In this document: piece by piece, positions 50,842 to 59,556 of the stretch
How the letters are laid out: each line of letters begins with the position of its first letter
Position numbering within the stretch: the first letter of the stretch is position 1
DNA from: Sellimonas caecigallum
Lineage (GTDB): Bacteria; Bacillota; Clostridia; Lachnospirales; Lachnospiraceae
Length of the DNA: 64,000 nt
Direction of reading: 5' to 3'
Assembly (NCBI RefSeq): GCF_045038405.1
Contig: NZ_CP173660.1
Coordinates: 2,108,001 to 2,172,000 of the forward strand
Position numbers and translations under genes: made by a program
The notes under the pieces: model-generated
The model's input: only the letters and a program-made list of their open reading frames with translations
Databases searched by the model: none
Told to the model about the DNA's origin: nothing

Positions 50842-51780
50842 ATGAAGAAGAGAATCCTTGGTGTCGGACTGTTTTTGCTGGCAGCAGCGGAGGCGGGAGG
50901 CACTGCTTATTTTTACCGCAGGACGATGAAACGAAGCAAAGTGAAAGTCGAGCGAACGATGAAGATGGCAGGGACGGACTGGAACCAGTATATTCCTCTG
51001 ATGGAGAAACGAAAAGCCGCCATGCTTGAGAGCAGGCATGAGGACATTTTTGAGAAGGCGGATGGCGGGCTTTTGCTTCATGCCACATGGTTTCCCCAGA
51101 ATGACAAAAAGAAAGTTGTTATCTGTTTTCACGGGTATACAAGCCAGGGAATGAGCGATTTTATCGGCCTTTCAGACTACTATATGAGGAATGGATACAG
51201 TATGCTCCTGGTTGATGAAAGGGCGCATGGCGAAAGCGAAGGAGAGTATGTAGGGTTTGGATGCAAAGACCGCTATGACGGAATGAAATGGATCGACTGG
51301 GTTATCCGGATATGCGGGGAAGACTGCAGGATCCTTCTGCATGGGATCTCCATGGGAGGCGCCACAGTATCCATGATGAGTGGTCTTTCCCTGCCGGGGC
51401 AGGTCAAGGGAATCATATCCGACTGCGCCTTTACTTCGGCAAAACACGTCTTTACTCATGTGCTGCATACGATGTATCATCTCCCGGCATTTCCGATGAT
51501 ACCTGCCGCGGATCTTATCAATAAGAAACGTGCTGGCTACGGGCTGGATGAGTGCAATGCGGCGCGGGAAGTAAGGAAAGCGAAAGTACCGATTCTTTTT
51601 ATACATGGAGAAAAAGATACATTTGTTCCGTGCAGGATGTGCTACGAGCTTTATGAGAATTGTGCGTCAAGAAAAATGCGGCTGATCGTCAAAGGCGCGG
51701 CACATGCGGAAAGTTATTACAAAGATACAAAAGCATACGAAAAAGCGATGGATTTATTCACAGGAGGAATAATGAAATGA
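50842..51780 (+). CDS. Alpha/beta hydrolase with N-terminal membrane anchor
   Basis: A 312-residue serine hydrolase. A hydrophobic N-terminus (about 4-24) suggests membrane anchoring or export. The fold is clear: oxyanion region FHGYTSQGMSDF, nucleophile Ser170 in GISMGG, acid in HGEKDTFVP and His in GAAHAESY. It resembles the YqkD/BAAT-like and dipeptidyl-peptidase-type hydrolases of Firmicutes. Its place just before a condensation enzyme (four-base overlap) suggests thioesterase, editing or product hydrolysis, but this is inferred. Confidence 0.87.
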   Translation: MKKRILGVGLFLLAAAEAGGTAYFYRRTMKRSKVKVERTMKMAGTDWNQYIPLMEKRKAAMLESRHEDIFEKADGGLLLHATWFPQNDKKKVVICFHGYTSQGMSDFIGLSDYYMRNGYSMLLVDERAHGESEGEYVGFGCKDRYDGMKWIDWVIRICGEDCRILLHGISMGGATVSMMSGLSLPGQVKGIISDCAFTSAKHVFTHVLHTMYHLPAFPMIPAADLINKKRAGYGLDECNAAREVRKAKVPILFIHGEKDTFVPCRMCYELYENCASRKMRLIVKGAAHAESYYKDTKAYEKAMDLFTGGIMK

Positions 51781-53180
51781 TGAGAAAAAGGAAAGGGTAC
51801 AAAGTTTACCCACTGACTGCGGCGCAGAGGCTGCATTTCTTCTATCAGAAGTATTGCCCGAAAAAACAGGTCCTGAATATCGGGACGAGTCTTACGATCG
51901 GAACGGAACTTGACTGGGAAGTGCTCAGGCAGTCTATCTACAAAGCTTACGAGCGATGTGAATCCATGAGACTCCGGTTTGCGCAGGACAAAGAGGGAAC
52001 TTGCTATCAGTATGTCGTGGACAGGGAAGAACGAGAGATTGAGTTTGTGGATTTCTCTGGAAAGACGATGGAGGAGGCGGAAGACATTATGAAAACCTGG
52101 TCTTCTGTGCCGTTCAAGAGGAACGATTCCCCGATGAACCGGATTGTCATGATCCATATGCCGGATGGATTTAATGGGATCTATCTCCTGGTAGACCATA
52201 TGACAATGGACGCCCAGTCCCTGATCTGTTTCATGAAGGACATTATTGAGATTTATTGTAATGCGAAATACGAAGGGGTGCCGTATCCGAAGGATATGAC
52301 GTCCTACATCGAACAGCTTGAGAAAGATCTTGCCTACGAGGCAGGATGTAAGGCAAAAGAAAGAGATGAGGCTTTTTTCAAAGGCCTGATCGAACATTCG
52401 GAGCCGATGTTCAACGGTATTGAGGGGCCGCAGGTGCTTGAGGAAGCGAGAGAAAAATACAAGGATCCGGATCTTCGTGCCGCTACATATTTGTCACAGT
52501 CTGTGGACTCCACAGTGGATGTGTTCCACCTGGAGGAAGAGCCTACAAAAAGGCTCATGGATTTCTGTGAAAAATACCATGTCTCTCTCGTGTGCCTGCT
52601 TATGATGGGACTTCGGACATACCTCCAGAAGGTGAACGGAAATGACGACGTCTCCATCAATACAACTATCGCAAGGCGCGCCACAGTGAAAGAAAAGAAA
52701 TGTGGTGGAACGAGGATCCATACATTTCCGTTTCGGACTGTTATCCCGGAAGAAAAGACATTTCTGGAAGGAATCTATGAGATACGTGACTGTCAGAATG
52801 CCATGTTCATGCATGCGAATTATGATTCAGTCGACTTTTTTGCCAGGAGAGGAAAATGCTATCCGCATCCGGACGGGCTGACATATGAGCCGATTTCCCT
52901 GACGTACCAGCCGATGACGCTGCAGGAAAAGGGGCTTGATAAACTTGGGGATATCAAATATAAGACAAAATGGTATCCAAACGGAGCGGCGGCACAGGCG
53001 CTTTATCTGACTGTGATGCACAGACCGGAAGACAATGGGCTTGACTTTAATTTTGAACACTGGATCCAGGCGATGCCGATAGAAAAATTGGAATATCTTT
53101 ATTATTATCTTTGCAGGATCATGTTCAAAGGTGTGGAAAATCCGGATCTGACAATAGGAGAGATTATCAAACTGGTATAG
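51777..53180 (+). CDS. Stand-alone condensation (C) domain protein
   Basis: A 467-residue protein with the NRPS condensation/acyltransferase fold (N-terminal YPLTAAQRLHFFYQ as C1-like motif). The catalytic HHXXXDG motif appears as D140-H141-MTM-D145-A146: the second, catalytic His and the structural Asp are kept, while the first His and the Gly are replaced. The DFNFEHW and NTTIARR-like stretches match later C-domain motifs. It would join an acyl chain from the adjacent carrier protein to an amine or alcohol. ATG 51777 overlaps the hydrolase gene and follows AGGAGG. Confidence 0.82.
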   Translation: MMRKRKGYKVYPLTAAQRLHFFYQKYCPKKQVLNIGTSLTIGTELDWEVLRQSIYKAYERCESMRLRFAQDKEGTCYQYVVDREEREIEFVDFSGKTMEEAEDIMKTWSSVPFKRNDSPMNRIVMIHMPDGFNGIYLLVDHMTMDAQSLICFMKDIIEIYCNAKYEGVPYPKDMTSYIEQLEKDLAYEAGCKAKERDEAFFKGLIEHSEPMFNGIEGPQVLEEAREKYKDPDLRAATYLSQSVDSTVDVFHLEEEPTKRLMDFCEKYHVSLVCLLMMGLRTYLQKVNGNDDVSINTTIARRATVKEKKCGGTRIHTFPFRTVIPEEKTFLEGIYEIRDCQNAMFMHANYDSVDFFARRGKCYPHPDGLTYEPISLTYQPMTLQEKGLDKLGDIKYKTKWYPNGAAAQALYLTVMHRPEDNGLDFNFEHWIQAMPIEKLEYLYYYLCRIMFKGVENPDLTIGEIIKLV

Positions 53181-53194
53181 TGGAGGGAAGAGAT

Positions 53195-53425
53195 ATGTAC
53201 GAAAAACTGAAAGAAATGATCTGCAATTATGTGGAGGTAGAGCAAGATTCCATCAAACCGGAATCCCGCTTTATGGAGGATCTTGGATTTACATCGTTTG
53301 ATTTTATGAGTATGCTTGGAGAAATCGAGGATGAATTCGATATTGAGATCGATCAGCACGAGGCGGCCGACATCCGTACTGTGCAGGAAGCAGCCGACTA
53401 TCTTGAAAGACTTAGCGTAAAATAA
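53195..53425 (+). CDS. Acyl/peptidyl carrier protein
   Basis: A 76-residue phosphopantetheine carrier. The prosthetic group site is Ser34 in EDLGFTSFDFMSML, followed by the acidic recognition helix. ATG 53195 follows GGAGGG; the frame is open upstream but overlaps the condensation gene. It lies between the condensation protein and the AMP ligase (11 bases before it), a discrete T domain. No phosphopantetheinyl transferase is encoded in the window, so a housekeeping one must activate it. Confidence 0.92.
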   Translation: MYEKLKEMICNYVEVEQDSIKPESRFMEDLGFTSFDFMSMLGEIEDEFDIEIDQHEAADIRTVQEAADYLERLSVK

Positions 53426-53436
53426 GGAGTGAGCAT

Positions 53437-54945
53437 ATGATTTCCAGCACGATCAGAGAGATACTGTGTAAGACAGAAGAAAAATATGGGGATGGAGATG
53501 CCGTTCGCTACAAAATAGGAAAAGATAAGATCGAGTCAAGGACATATTTCCAGCTTCGCAGGGACAGCGAGAGCTTCTCGAGAGCTCTGGAAAGTCTTGG
53601 GGAGAGGGAAAATCATATTGCGCTCATCGGAGCCACCTCTTATCCTTGGATCGTCTCCTACCTTGGTATTGTAAACGGCGGCGGAATCGCAGTTCCGCTG
53701 GATGTGTCTCTCCCGGCGGAAGAGATCTGTGAGCTTCTTACCCGGGCGGACGTCACAGTGCTTGTGATGGATGAGATCAGAAAAGATGTAGGGGAGATGG
53801 CAAAACGTCTCTGCCCGAAATTAAAATATATTATTTCCATGCAGAAAGAGGAGGATGAGGGAGACGTGCTTTCTTTTCGAACCCTTCTCAAAGAGCATGA
53901 GGGGAGATTTGACTATACACCGGATCCGGACAGTCTCTGTACGATCATGTTTACATCTGGGACGACGGGAAAGAGTAAGGGGGTCATGCTTACCCACAGA
54001 AATCTGGCGGAAAATGCCACCTGTCTGGACATGAAGATACCGGAGCGGATCGTGATCCTTTCCGTCCTGCCGATCCATCATGCATACTGTCTGAGTATGG
54101 ATTTTTTGAAAGGAATGTCTCTCGGGGCGGTAATCTGCATGAACGATTCGCTCATGCGGGTGGCGAAAAATATCAAGCTTTTCAAACCGGAGATGATTCT
54201 CATGGTTCCCCTTATGATCGAGACCATGGCTAAGAAGCTGGAAGATACGAAGGGACTTCCGAAAAAGCTTGTAAAGAAGATGGTGTTTGGCGAACAGTTC
54301 CGTACCATTTGCAGCGGAGGGGCTTACTTAAACCCGGCTTACATTGATCTTTTTGAAAGTTATGGCATCACGATACAGCAAGGTTACGGTATGACGGAGT
54401 GCTCTCCGGTCATCAGTACGTCCCAAAGCTGGGATATCCGGAAAGAATCCGTAGGACAGCTCCTCCCAAACTGTCAGGCAAAAGTCGTGGACGGAGAATT
54501 ATGGGTTCGTGGATCCAGCGTCATGCAGGGGTATTATAAGATGCCAAAAGAGACGGAAGAGACACTCTGTGACGGATGGCTTCGGACGGGAGATCTGGGC
54601 TACGTAGATGACGAAGGATTTGTCTACCTGACAGGAAGAAAGAAAAACCTGATCATTTTGAAAAACGGGGAGAATGTATCTCCGGAAGAGTTGGAAAACC
54701 GGCTTTCGGAAAACCGGCTTGTCCAGGAAGTGCTCGTAAGAGAAATGGGCGATGTGATGGAGGCGGAGATCTTTCCGGACTATGATTATGCAAAGAAAAA
54801 GAAGGTACGTGATATCCGACAGGCGCTTCAGGAGATCATTGACGAGTACAACCGCAGTGTGCCTGCATATAAGAAGATTTATTCATTGAAGGTGCGGGAA
54901 ACGGAATTTGAAAAAACAACTTCCAGAAAAATAAAAAGATATTGA
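53437..54945 (+). CDS. Acyl-AMP ligase / adenylation enzyme
   Basis: A 502-residue ANL-superfamily enzyme. Core motifs: FTSGTTGKSKGVMLTHRN (P loop, Thr173 onward), QQGYGMTECSPVIS (about 312-325), LRTGDLGYVDDEGFVYLTGR (A7/A8 region) and the catalytic Lys in the C-terminal KTTSRKIKRY (A10). It probably activates a fatty or amino acid and loads the neighbouring carrier. The length and YGMTECSP motif fit the acyl-CoA synthetase/long-chain ligase group better than amino-acid A domains, but substrate cannot be assigned by eye. A terminator follows. Confidence 0.88.
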   Translation: MISSTIREILCKTEEKYGDGDAVRYKIGKDKIESRTYFQLRRDSESFSRALESLGERENHIALIGATSYPWIVSYLGIVNGGGIAVPLDVSLPAEEICELLTRADVTVLVMDEIRKDVGEMAKRLCPKLKYIISMQKEEDEGDVLSFRTLLKEHEGRFDYTPDPDSLCTIMFTSGTTGKSKGVMLTHRNLAENATCLDMKIPERIVILSVLPIHHAYCLSMDFLKGMSLGAVICMNDSLMRVAKNIKLFKPEMILMVPLMIETMAKKLEDTKGLPKKLVKKMVFGEQFRTICSGGAYLNPAYIDLFESYGITIQQGYGMTECSPVISTSQSWDIRKESVGQLLPNCQAKVVDGELWVRGSSVMQGYYKMPKETEETLCDGWLRTGDLGYVDDEGFVYLTGRKKNLIILKNGENVSPEELENRLSENRLVQEVLVREMGDVMEAEIFPDYDYAKKKKVRDIRQALQEIIDEYNRSVPAYKKIYSLKVRETEFEKTTSRKIKRY

Positions 54946-54956
54946 TAAGTGACAAG

Positions 54957-54993
54957 AAAGGATGCTATATTTTTAGAATAGAGCATCCTTTTT
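54957..54993 (+). terminator. Terminator after the AMP ligase gene
   Basis: AAAGGATGCT (54957-54966) pairs with AGCATCCTTT (54982-54991); TTTTT overlaps the end of the stem. Confidence 0.8.
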
Positions 54994-55051
54994 ATGAAGG
55001 GGAAAAGAAATTCAATGAAGATAGAGTCAGGCAAGGAGAAAGGGGAAAAGT

Positions 55052-55765
55052 ATGGAATTAAGACTGGAGAAGATCCAAAAATCATTTGGTGCCAAAACGG
55101 TGCTGAAAGACTGTACATTTACATTTGAAAAAGGAAAGATCTATGGGCTGCTTGGGCGAAACGGCGCCGGAAAGACGACGCTTTTCAACTGCCTGAGCGA
55201 TGAAATCCAACCGGACTTTGGGGAGGCATTCTTAAGTACGGGGGAAGATGAAAAGAGGACGCTTTTTCCGGACGACGTAGGATATGTGCTCTCCGTCCCG
55301 ATCCTTCCGGATTTTCTTACCGGGGAAGAGTTTGTCCGGTTTTTCATGGACATCAATCAGGACAAGATTTCAAAAGATCTCACAATGGAGGAGTGCTTTG
55401 ATATCGTACAGATCGCTCCGGAGGATCGGAAACGTCTGATCAAAGGATATTCCCACGGAATGAAAAACAAGATCCAGATGATCTGTTTTATGATCGCGAA
55501 ACCTCCGGTTATCCTTCTGGATGAACCGCTGACTTCTTTTGACGTCGTCGTGGCGCTGGAGATGAAACAGCTTCTTCGCAGTATGAAGAAAGATCACGTC
55601 ATCATTTTTTCCACCCACATCCTGCAGCTTGCGACGGACTTATGTGATGAGATTGTCGTGCTGAGTGAAGGCCACTTAAGCCTTTTGGACCACGAAATGC
55701 TGAAAAGCAAAGATTTTGAGGAACAGATCATAGAATTACTGAAAGATGAGGAAAGCCATGGTTAG
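55052..55765 (+). CDS. ABC transporter ATP-binding protein
   Basis: A 237-residue ATPase with Walker A GRNGAGKTT, signature YSHGMKNKI (a common exporter variant of LSGGQ), Walker B VILLDEPL and H loop STHIL. It is of the ABC2-exporter (CcmA/YhaQ) type. AAGGGG precedes ATG 55052. It follows the ligase gene by about 100 bases including a terminator, so it may be read through or have its own weak promoter. It overlaps the permease gene by eight bases and probably exports the cluster product. Confidence 0.92.
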   Translation: MELRLEKIQKSFGAKTVLKDCTFTFEKGKIYGLLGRNGAGKTTLFNCLSDEIQPDFGEAFLSTGEDEKRTLFPDDVGYVLSVPILPDFLTGEEFVRFFMDINQDKISKDLTMEECFDIVQIAPEDRKRLIKGYSHGMKNKIQMICFMIAKPPVILLDEPLTSFDVVVALEMKQLLRSMKKDHVIIFSTHILQLATDLCDEIVVLSEGHLSLLDHEMLKSKDFEEQIIELLKDEESHG

Positions 55766-57374
55766 AACATTACGTCAGCTGATTAGCATGAGGGCGGCCA
55801 TCAATGCGAATGTCTTTCTTTATTATCTGAGCCGCCTTTGGATCATAGGGAAGAAAATCCCGGAAAGTGTATACGGAAAGAAAGAGTTAAAACAGATCGT
55901 TGCAGTGTTTACGATGATCATAGGTCAGCTTACAAAGCTGGCCGGAAAGATCCTTTATATGATGATTTTTGTCATCCTTCCGATTGTTTTGTTAGATCAA
56001 AAGATGCCGGATGGAACAGAGTTTGACAGTGTGGTCAGCATTGTGTTTTTCCTGAACTGTATACTTGGCGGGACGGACAGCGTGGTTTTTAAAGTGACAA
56101 GGGAAAAATACACGTGTCTGATCTACATGAAGATGGATCCGCTGAACTATGTCAGATCCTATCTCGTGTATATTTATGTACCGTTTTTCGTATATTTTTT
56201 GCCATGTTTTCTCGTGTGTGCGTGGTTGTTTCACGCACCTTTGTACAAAGGTGCGCTGTTGTGGTTTGTCCTTATGATGTTCCGGGCTATGGCGGAAGCA
56301 TTCCAAGTAGTGCTGTACGATAAAAAAGAGTTCTTTGTGAGCAGATCTACAAAGATCAGCTGGATCATGATACTCCTCTGCGTGCCGGCGGCATATGGCC
56401 CTCTGGCATCCGGTATCGTCCCGGTTCCGGCTTCCATCCTGCTGCACCCGGCGGTTCTGCTTGTTCTGCTGATACTGGGTGCCGGATCTCTTTGGTATGT
56501 TCTGAAAGGCTACAAAGGGTATCGGATGAAGATGCACCGGACGATAGATCCAAAATGGATCACATCAGAACTGATGAAATCTGCAGGCAACCAGTCTGCC
56601 GCGAAAGAAGTGGGAATGAAAGAGAAGGATCTCCAGATCGATCACACAAAAGATCTGAGAAAGCAGGGCCTGACAGGGTATGCTTATTTCAACGCACTGT
56701 TTTTTGCAAGACACAGAAGGCAGCTTATCAGGCCTGTGTATTATCGCCTGGCGATCATCTTCGTGTTGTTTGCATGTATGGTAGGACTACGGGTGGCAAA
56801 TCCTGCCGTGGCTGCTTACATCTGTCGGCAAATCACGAGTATGCTGCCGCTTCTTGTGTTTATCATGTACGCTGTGACGGTGGCGGAAAAGGCCTGCAAG
56901 GCCATGTTCTACAACTGCGATAAAAGTATGCTGAAATTTGGCTTTTACAGAAATCCGGAAGTGATTCTGAAAAATTTTAAAATCCGGCTTATAAGAATCT
57001 CAGTCTACAACCTTATCGTGGGGGCGGCCATCAGCGCTGCGGCCATCGTACTGCGCGCAATATGCGGACTTGCTCCTTTGAATCCGGAGACTGTGCTTTT
57101 TGCGGCGGCGGTTTTGATGCTGTCAGTATTTTTTACAGTGCATCATCTGTTTATGTACTATGTATTTCAGCCGTACTCAGAGGAAATGAATATAAAGAAC
57201 CCATTTTTCCGGGCGATCAATCTGGCAATGTATGTGATAAGCTACATCTGCCTGCAAGTGCAGACAGGAGGACTTGCTTTTACGGCAGGAGTTTTGATAG
57301 TGACAGTCGCCTACACAGTCATCGCGCTTGTGCTTGTCTACCGTTATGCTCCGAAGACATTCCGGGTAAAATAA
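55758..57374 (+). CDS. ABC exporter permease, large type
   Basis: A 538-residue membrane protein with roughly ten to twelve hydrophobic helices and a soluble loop near residues 255-300 (TSELMKSAGNQSAAKEVGM). It has no recognisable substrate motif. ATG 55758 is preceded by GAGGAA; an in-frame ATG at 55746 is also possible. Overlap with the ATPase gene shows they form one transporter, possibly a homodimeric permease. Family resembles uncharacterised clostridial ABC2-type permeases. Confidence 0.83.
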   Translation: MVRTLRQLISMRAAINANVFLYYLSRLWIIGKKIPESVYGKKELKQIVAVFTMIIGQLTKLAGKILYMMIFVILPIVLLDQKMPDGTEFDSVVSIVFFLNCILGGTDSVVFKVTREKYTCLIYMKMDPLNYVRSYLVYIYVPFFVYFLPCFLVCAWLFHAPLYKGALLWFVLMMFRAMAEAFQVVLYDKKEFFVSRSTKISWIMILLCVPAAYGPLASGIVPVPASILLHPAVLLVLLILGAGSLWYVLKGYKGYRMKMHRTIDPKWITSELMKSAGNQSAAKEVGMKEKDLQIDHTKDLRKQGLTGYAYFNALFFARHRRQLIRPVYYRLAIIFVLFACMVGLRVANPAVAAYICRQITSMLPLLVFIMYAVTVAEKACKAMFYNCDKSMLKFGFYRNPEVILKNFKIRLIRISVYNLIVGAAISAAAIVLRAICGLAPLNPETVLFAAAVLMLSVFFTVHHLFMYYVFQPYSEEMNIKNPFFRAINLAMYVISYICLQVQTGGLAFTAGVLIVTVAYTVIALVLVYRYAPKTFRVK

Positions 57375-57470
57375 GTGCATTTTTCATACAGATGTGTTAA
57401 AATGGCAGTATTGGGATAAAATCCGGTATGATTTTCCGGATGGAAAGAAACTATCAGGAGGAAAAGACAA

Positions 57471-57818
57471 ATGATCGATAACAAGGTAAGAAGGATTCTG
57501 ATGATTGTCGTGGGAGGATACCTGGCATATTTGGGATTTGGACTTGCAAAAGATGTATGGGGAAGCGGAGAGAAAAATACGGTGCTGTTCCTGTGCTGTG
57601 CGGTACTGTTTCTTGCGATCGGCGTTTTTGCCATCGTCATGAATATAAAAGGTCTGATCCGTGAGGAGGAAGAGGCGGAAGAGGCAGCAGAAGAAGCAAG
57701 GAGAGAAGAAGAAAACAGAAGTCTCGTGCAGGAAGAGGAATTCGAGTCTGAGACAGAAAAGGGTACGGAAGAAGAGAAAGCGGAGACGGGAGAAATGAAG
57801 GAGGACGAAATTCTGTGA
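57471..57818 (+). CDS. Small membrane protein with Glu-rich tail
   Basis: A 115-residue protein of no family I recognise. Two membrane helices (about 6-24 and 37-60) are followed by a strongly acidic tail (61-115) rich in Glu/Ala (EEEEAEEAAEEARREEENRS). AGGAGG at 57457-57462 precedes the start. It ends in a GTGA overlap with ispF, so the two are translationally coupled. Ahead of it is a small inverted repeat, ATCCGG (57421-57426) and CCGGAT (57436-57441). Confidence 0.75.
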   Translation: MIDNKVRRILMIVVGGYLAYLGFGLAKDVWGSGEKNTVLFLCCAVLFLAIGVFAIVMNIKGLIREEEEAEEAAEEARREEENRSLVQEEEFESETEKGTEEEKAETGEMKEDEIL

Positions 57819-58363
57819 GAGTAGGAATGGGTTATGACGTGCACAGACTGGTGGAAGACCGGGATCTGATCATCGGAGGAGTCATGATTCCTTATGAAAA
57901 AGGACTTTTGGGACATTCGGATGCGGATGTACTTTTGCATGCCATCATGGATGCTCTTCTGGGGGCGGCGGCTCTCGGAGATATCGGGAAACATTTCCCG
58001 GATACAGATGAAAAATACAGAGGAATCTCCAGCGTCAGGCTGCTGGAACATGTAGGAGAACTTCTGGAAGAAAATCTTTATATTATAGAAAACATCGATG
58101 CTACCATCATCGCGCAGAAGCCGAAGATGCGGCCTTATATCGAAGAGATGCGGGAAAATATTGCCAGAGCCCTCCAGATTGATACAGACCAGGTCAATGT
58201 GAAGGCGACCACGGAAGAAGGCCTTGGATTTACCGGAACAGGAGAAGGGATTTCTGCCCAGGCAATCTGCTGCCTGGAAAAGGCTATGAACCGAAGTTTT
58301 GATGTGACGCAGTCTTCCGGCGGATGCAGCGGATGTCCAGGGTGTGGTGCAAGGCAGGAATAG
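57815..58363 (+). CDS. ispF: 2-C-methyl-D-erythritol 2,4-cyclodiphosphate synthase with Cys-rich tail
   Basis: Fifth enzyme of the MEP isoprenoid pathway. The metal ligands GYDVHR (Asp8, His10) and His42 region (LGHSDADVLLHAIMDALLGAAALGDIG) are present, as is the KATTEEGLGFTGTGEGI substrate loop. The normal enzyme ends near residue 158; here it continues to 182 with GGCSGCPGCGARQE, a cluster of three cysteines. Start is GTG 57815 after AAGGAGG. The other MEP genes are elsewhere. Confidence 0.96.
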   Translation: MRVGMGYDVHRLVEDRDLIIGGVMIPYEKGLLGHSDADVLLHAIMDALLGAAALGDIGKHFPDTDEKYRGISSVRLLEHVGELLEENLYIIENIDATIIAQKPKMRPYIEEMRENIARALQIDTDQVNVKATTEEGLGFTGTGEGISAQAICCLEKAMNRSFDVTQSSGGCSGCPGCGARQE

Positions 58364-58367
58364 GGCT

Positions 58368-59519
58368 ATGAAGCAGAGAAGATTGTCAAAGGAAGAGCAT
58401 TTCGCCACAAGGCCGCTCTGGGAAGAAATTTTTACGGAGGATGACAAACAGTTTCTCGATTATTATTATTATTGTAAGACGAAGGAAAATGAGATCTATG
58501 TCGTCGAGGAGGAAGAGAAACTTTGCTCTATGCTTCATCTGAATCCATATATGATATCAGTCAATAATAAAGAAAAGATGCTTCATTATATTGTCGCTGT
58601 TGCCACAAAGCAAGCGTACAGAGGGCGCGGATATATGGCTGCGCTTTTGAAATGCTCGGCCGGAGAAATGTATCAAAGGCAAGAGCCGTTTACCTTTTTG
58701 ATGCCGGCGGCAGAAGCAATCTATGCACCCCATGGTTTTCGGTTCATATATCGCCAGACTGTATACGATGTTCCCGAAGAAGAAATCCAGGAGGTCAAAT
58801 ATCCGGGAAAGACAACGATCCGGTATGCCAGGGAGGAAGAATGCGGCAAGATGGCAGCGTTTGCGGAGAAGCTTCTGGGAAAAGAAGATATGGTCCGGGC
58901 CAAACGGACGGATGCCTATTATCAGATGCTTCTGGAGGAGCAGCAAAGCGAAAACGGAGGAATCCTTCTTTTTGAGGAGGAAGGAAGTCTTGCGGGGATG
59001 GTACTGGTGGCTTCCGATGGAAGACGGATGGAAGTGAGGGAGCCGCTTTTTGAGCGGCCGGAACTTTTGAGCGGCCTGTTTTTCTGGATGAAAGAAAAGA
59101 ATGTCCGGGAAGCAAAGATCTCCGGTATACCAAAACACATCGATGAGTGGATGCAGGTAAATTTGAAAAAGGCCGGACGAAGGCAGATTCCTGTGATCAT
59201 GGCACGGATCATCCACCTGAAGACATTTTTGGAGTGCCTTACGGCAGAGGTGGATTTCACAGAGGTCTTTCAGGTAAAAGACAGGATGCTCCAGGAAAAT
59301 ACCGGGACATGGAAGTTAACCGGCAAGGAGAATTCATATATAAGAGCAGAGAAAATAAGTGAAGAGGCGGGGGACGATGCATATGGGATCGAAGATCTCA
59401 CAGTGCGATGCTTCGGCTGTCGGGCGGAAGAGACAGAAGGCACCAAAGAAAAAAAGGAAAATTTGTTTTTAAGAAATATTCGTCCGCTGTGCCCGGTCTT
59501 TTTAAATGAGATTGTATAG
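58368..59519 (+). CDS. GNAT acetyltransferase, Eis-like two-part protein
   Basis: A 383-residue protein. The N-terminal GNAT domain (about 1-140) has the acetyl-CoA motif RGRGYMAALL; a second GNAT-like half and a C-terminal SCP2-like part (about 285-330, FLECLTAEVDFTEVFQVKD) resemble the layout of Eis proteins, which acetylate amines on drugs or proteins. Substrate unknown. ATG 58368 follows AGGAA; the upstream in-frame codon at 58344 would overlap ispF. It is 4 bases after ispF and 37 before cysS. Confidence 0.82.
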   Translation: MKQRRLSKEEHFATRPLWEEIFTEDDKQFLDYYYYCKTKENEIYVVEEEEKLCSMLHLNPYMISVNNKEKMLHYIVAVATKQAYRGRGYMAALLKCSAGEMYQRQEPFTFLMPAAEAIYAPHGFRFIYRQTVYDVPEEEIQEVKYPGKTTIRYAREEECGKMAAFAEKLLGKEDMVRAKRTDAYYQMLLEEQQSENGGILLFEEEGSLAGMVLVASDGRRMEVREPLFERPELLSGLFFWMKEKNVREAKISGIPKHIDEWMQVNLKKAGRRQIPVIMARIIHLKTFLECLTAEVDFTEVFQVKDRMLQENTGTWKLTGKENSYIRAEKISEEAGDDAYGIEDLTVRCFGCRAEETEGTKEKKENLFLRNIRPLCPVFLNEIV

Positions 59520-59556
59520 ACAAACAGAGTACAAAACAAAAGGAGGAAGAAGTCGG

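Noticed and set aside
51660..51776. Longer N-terminus for the condensation protein
   Set aside because: The frame is open upstream but overlaps the hydrolase gene out of phase; AGGAGG and ATG 51777 give a better start.
59520..59556. T-box leader for cysS
   Set aside because: Only 37 bases separate it from the upstream gene; no specifier loop or terminator can fit.
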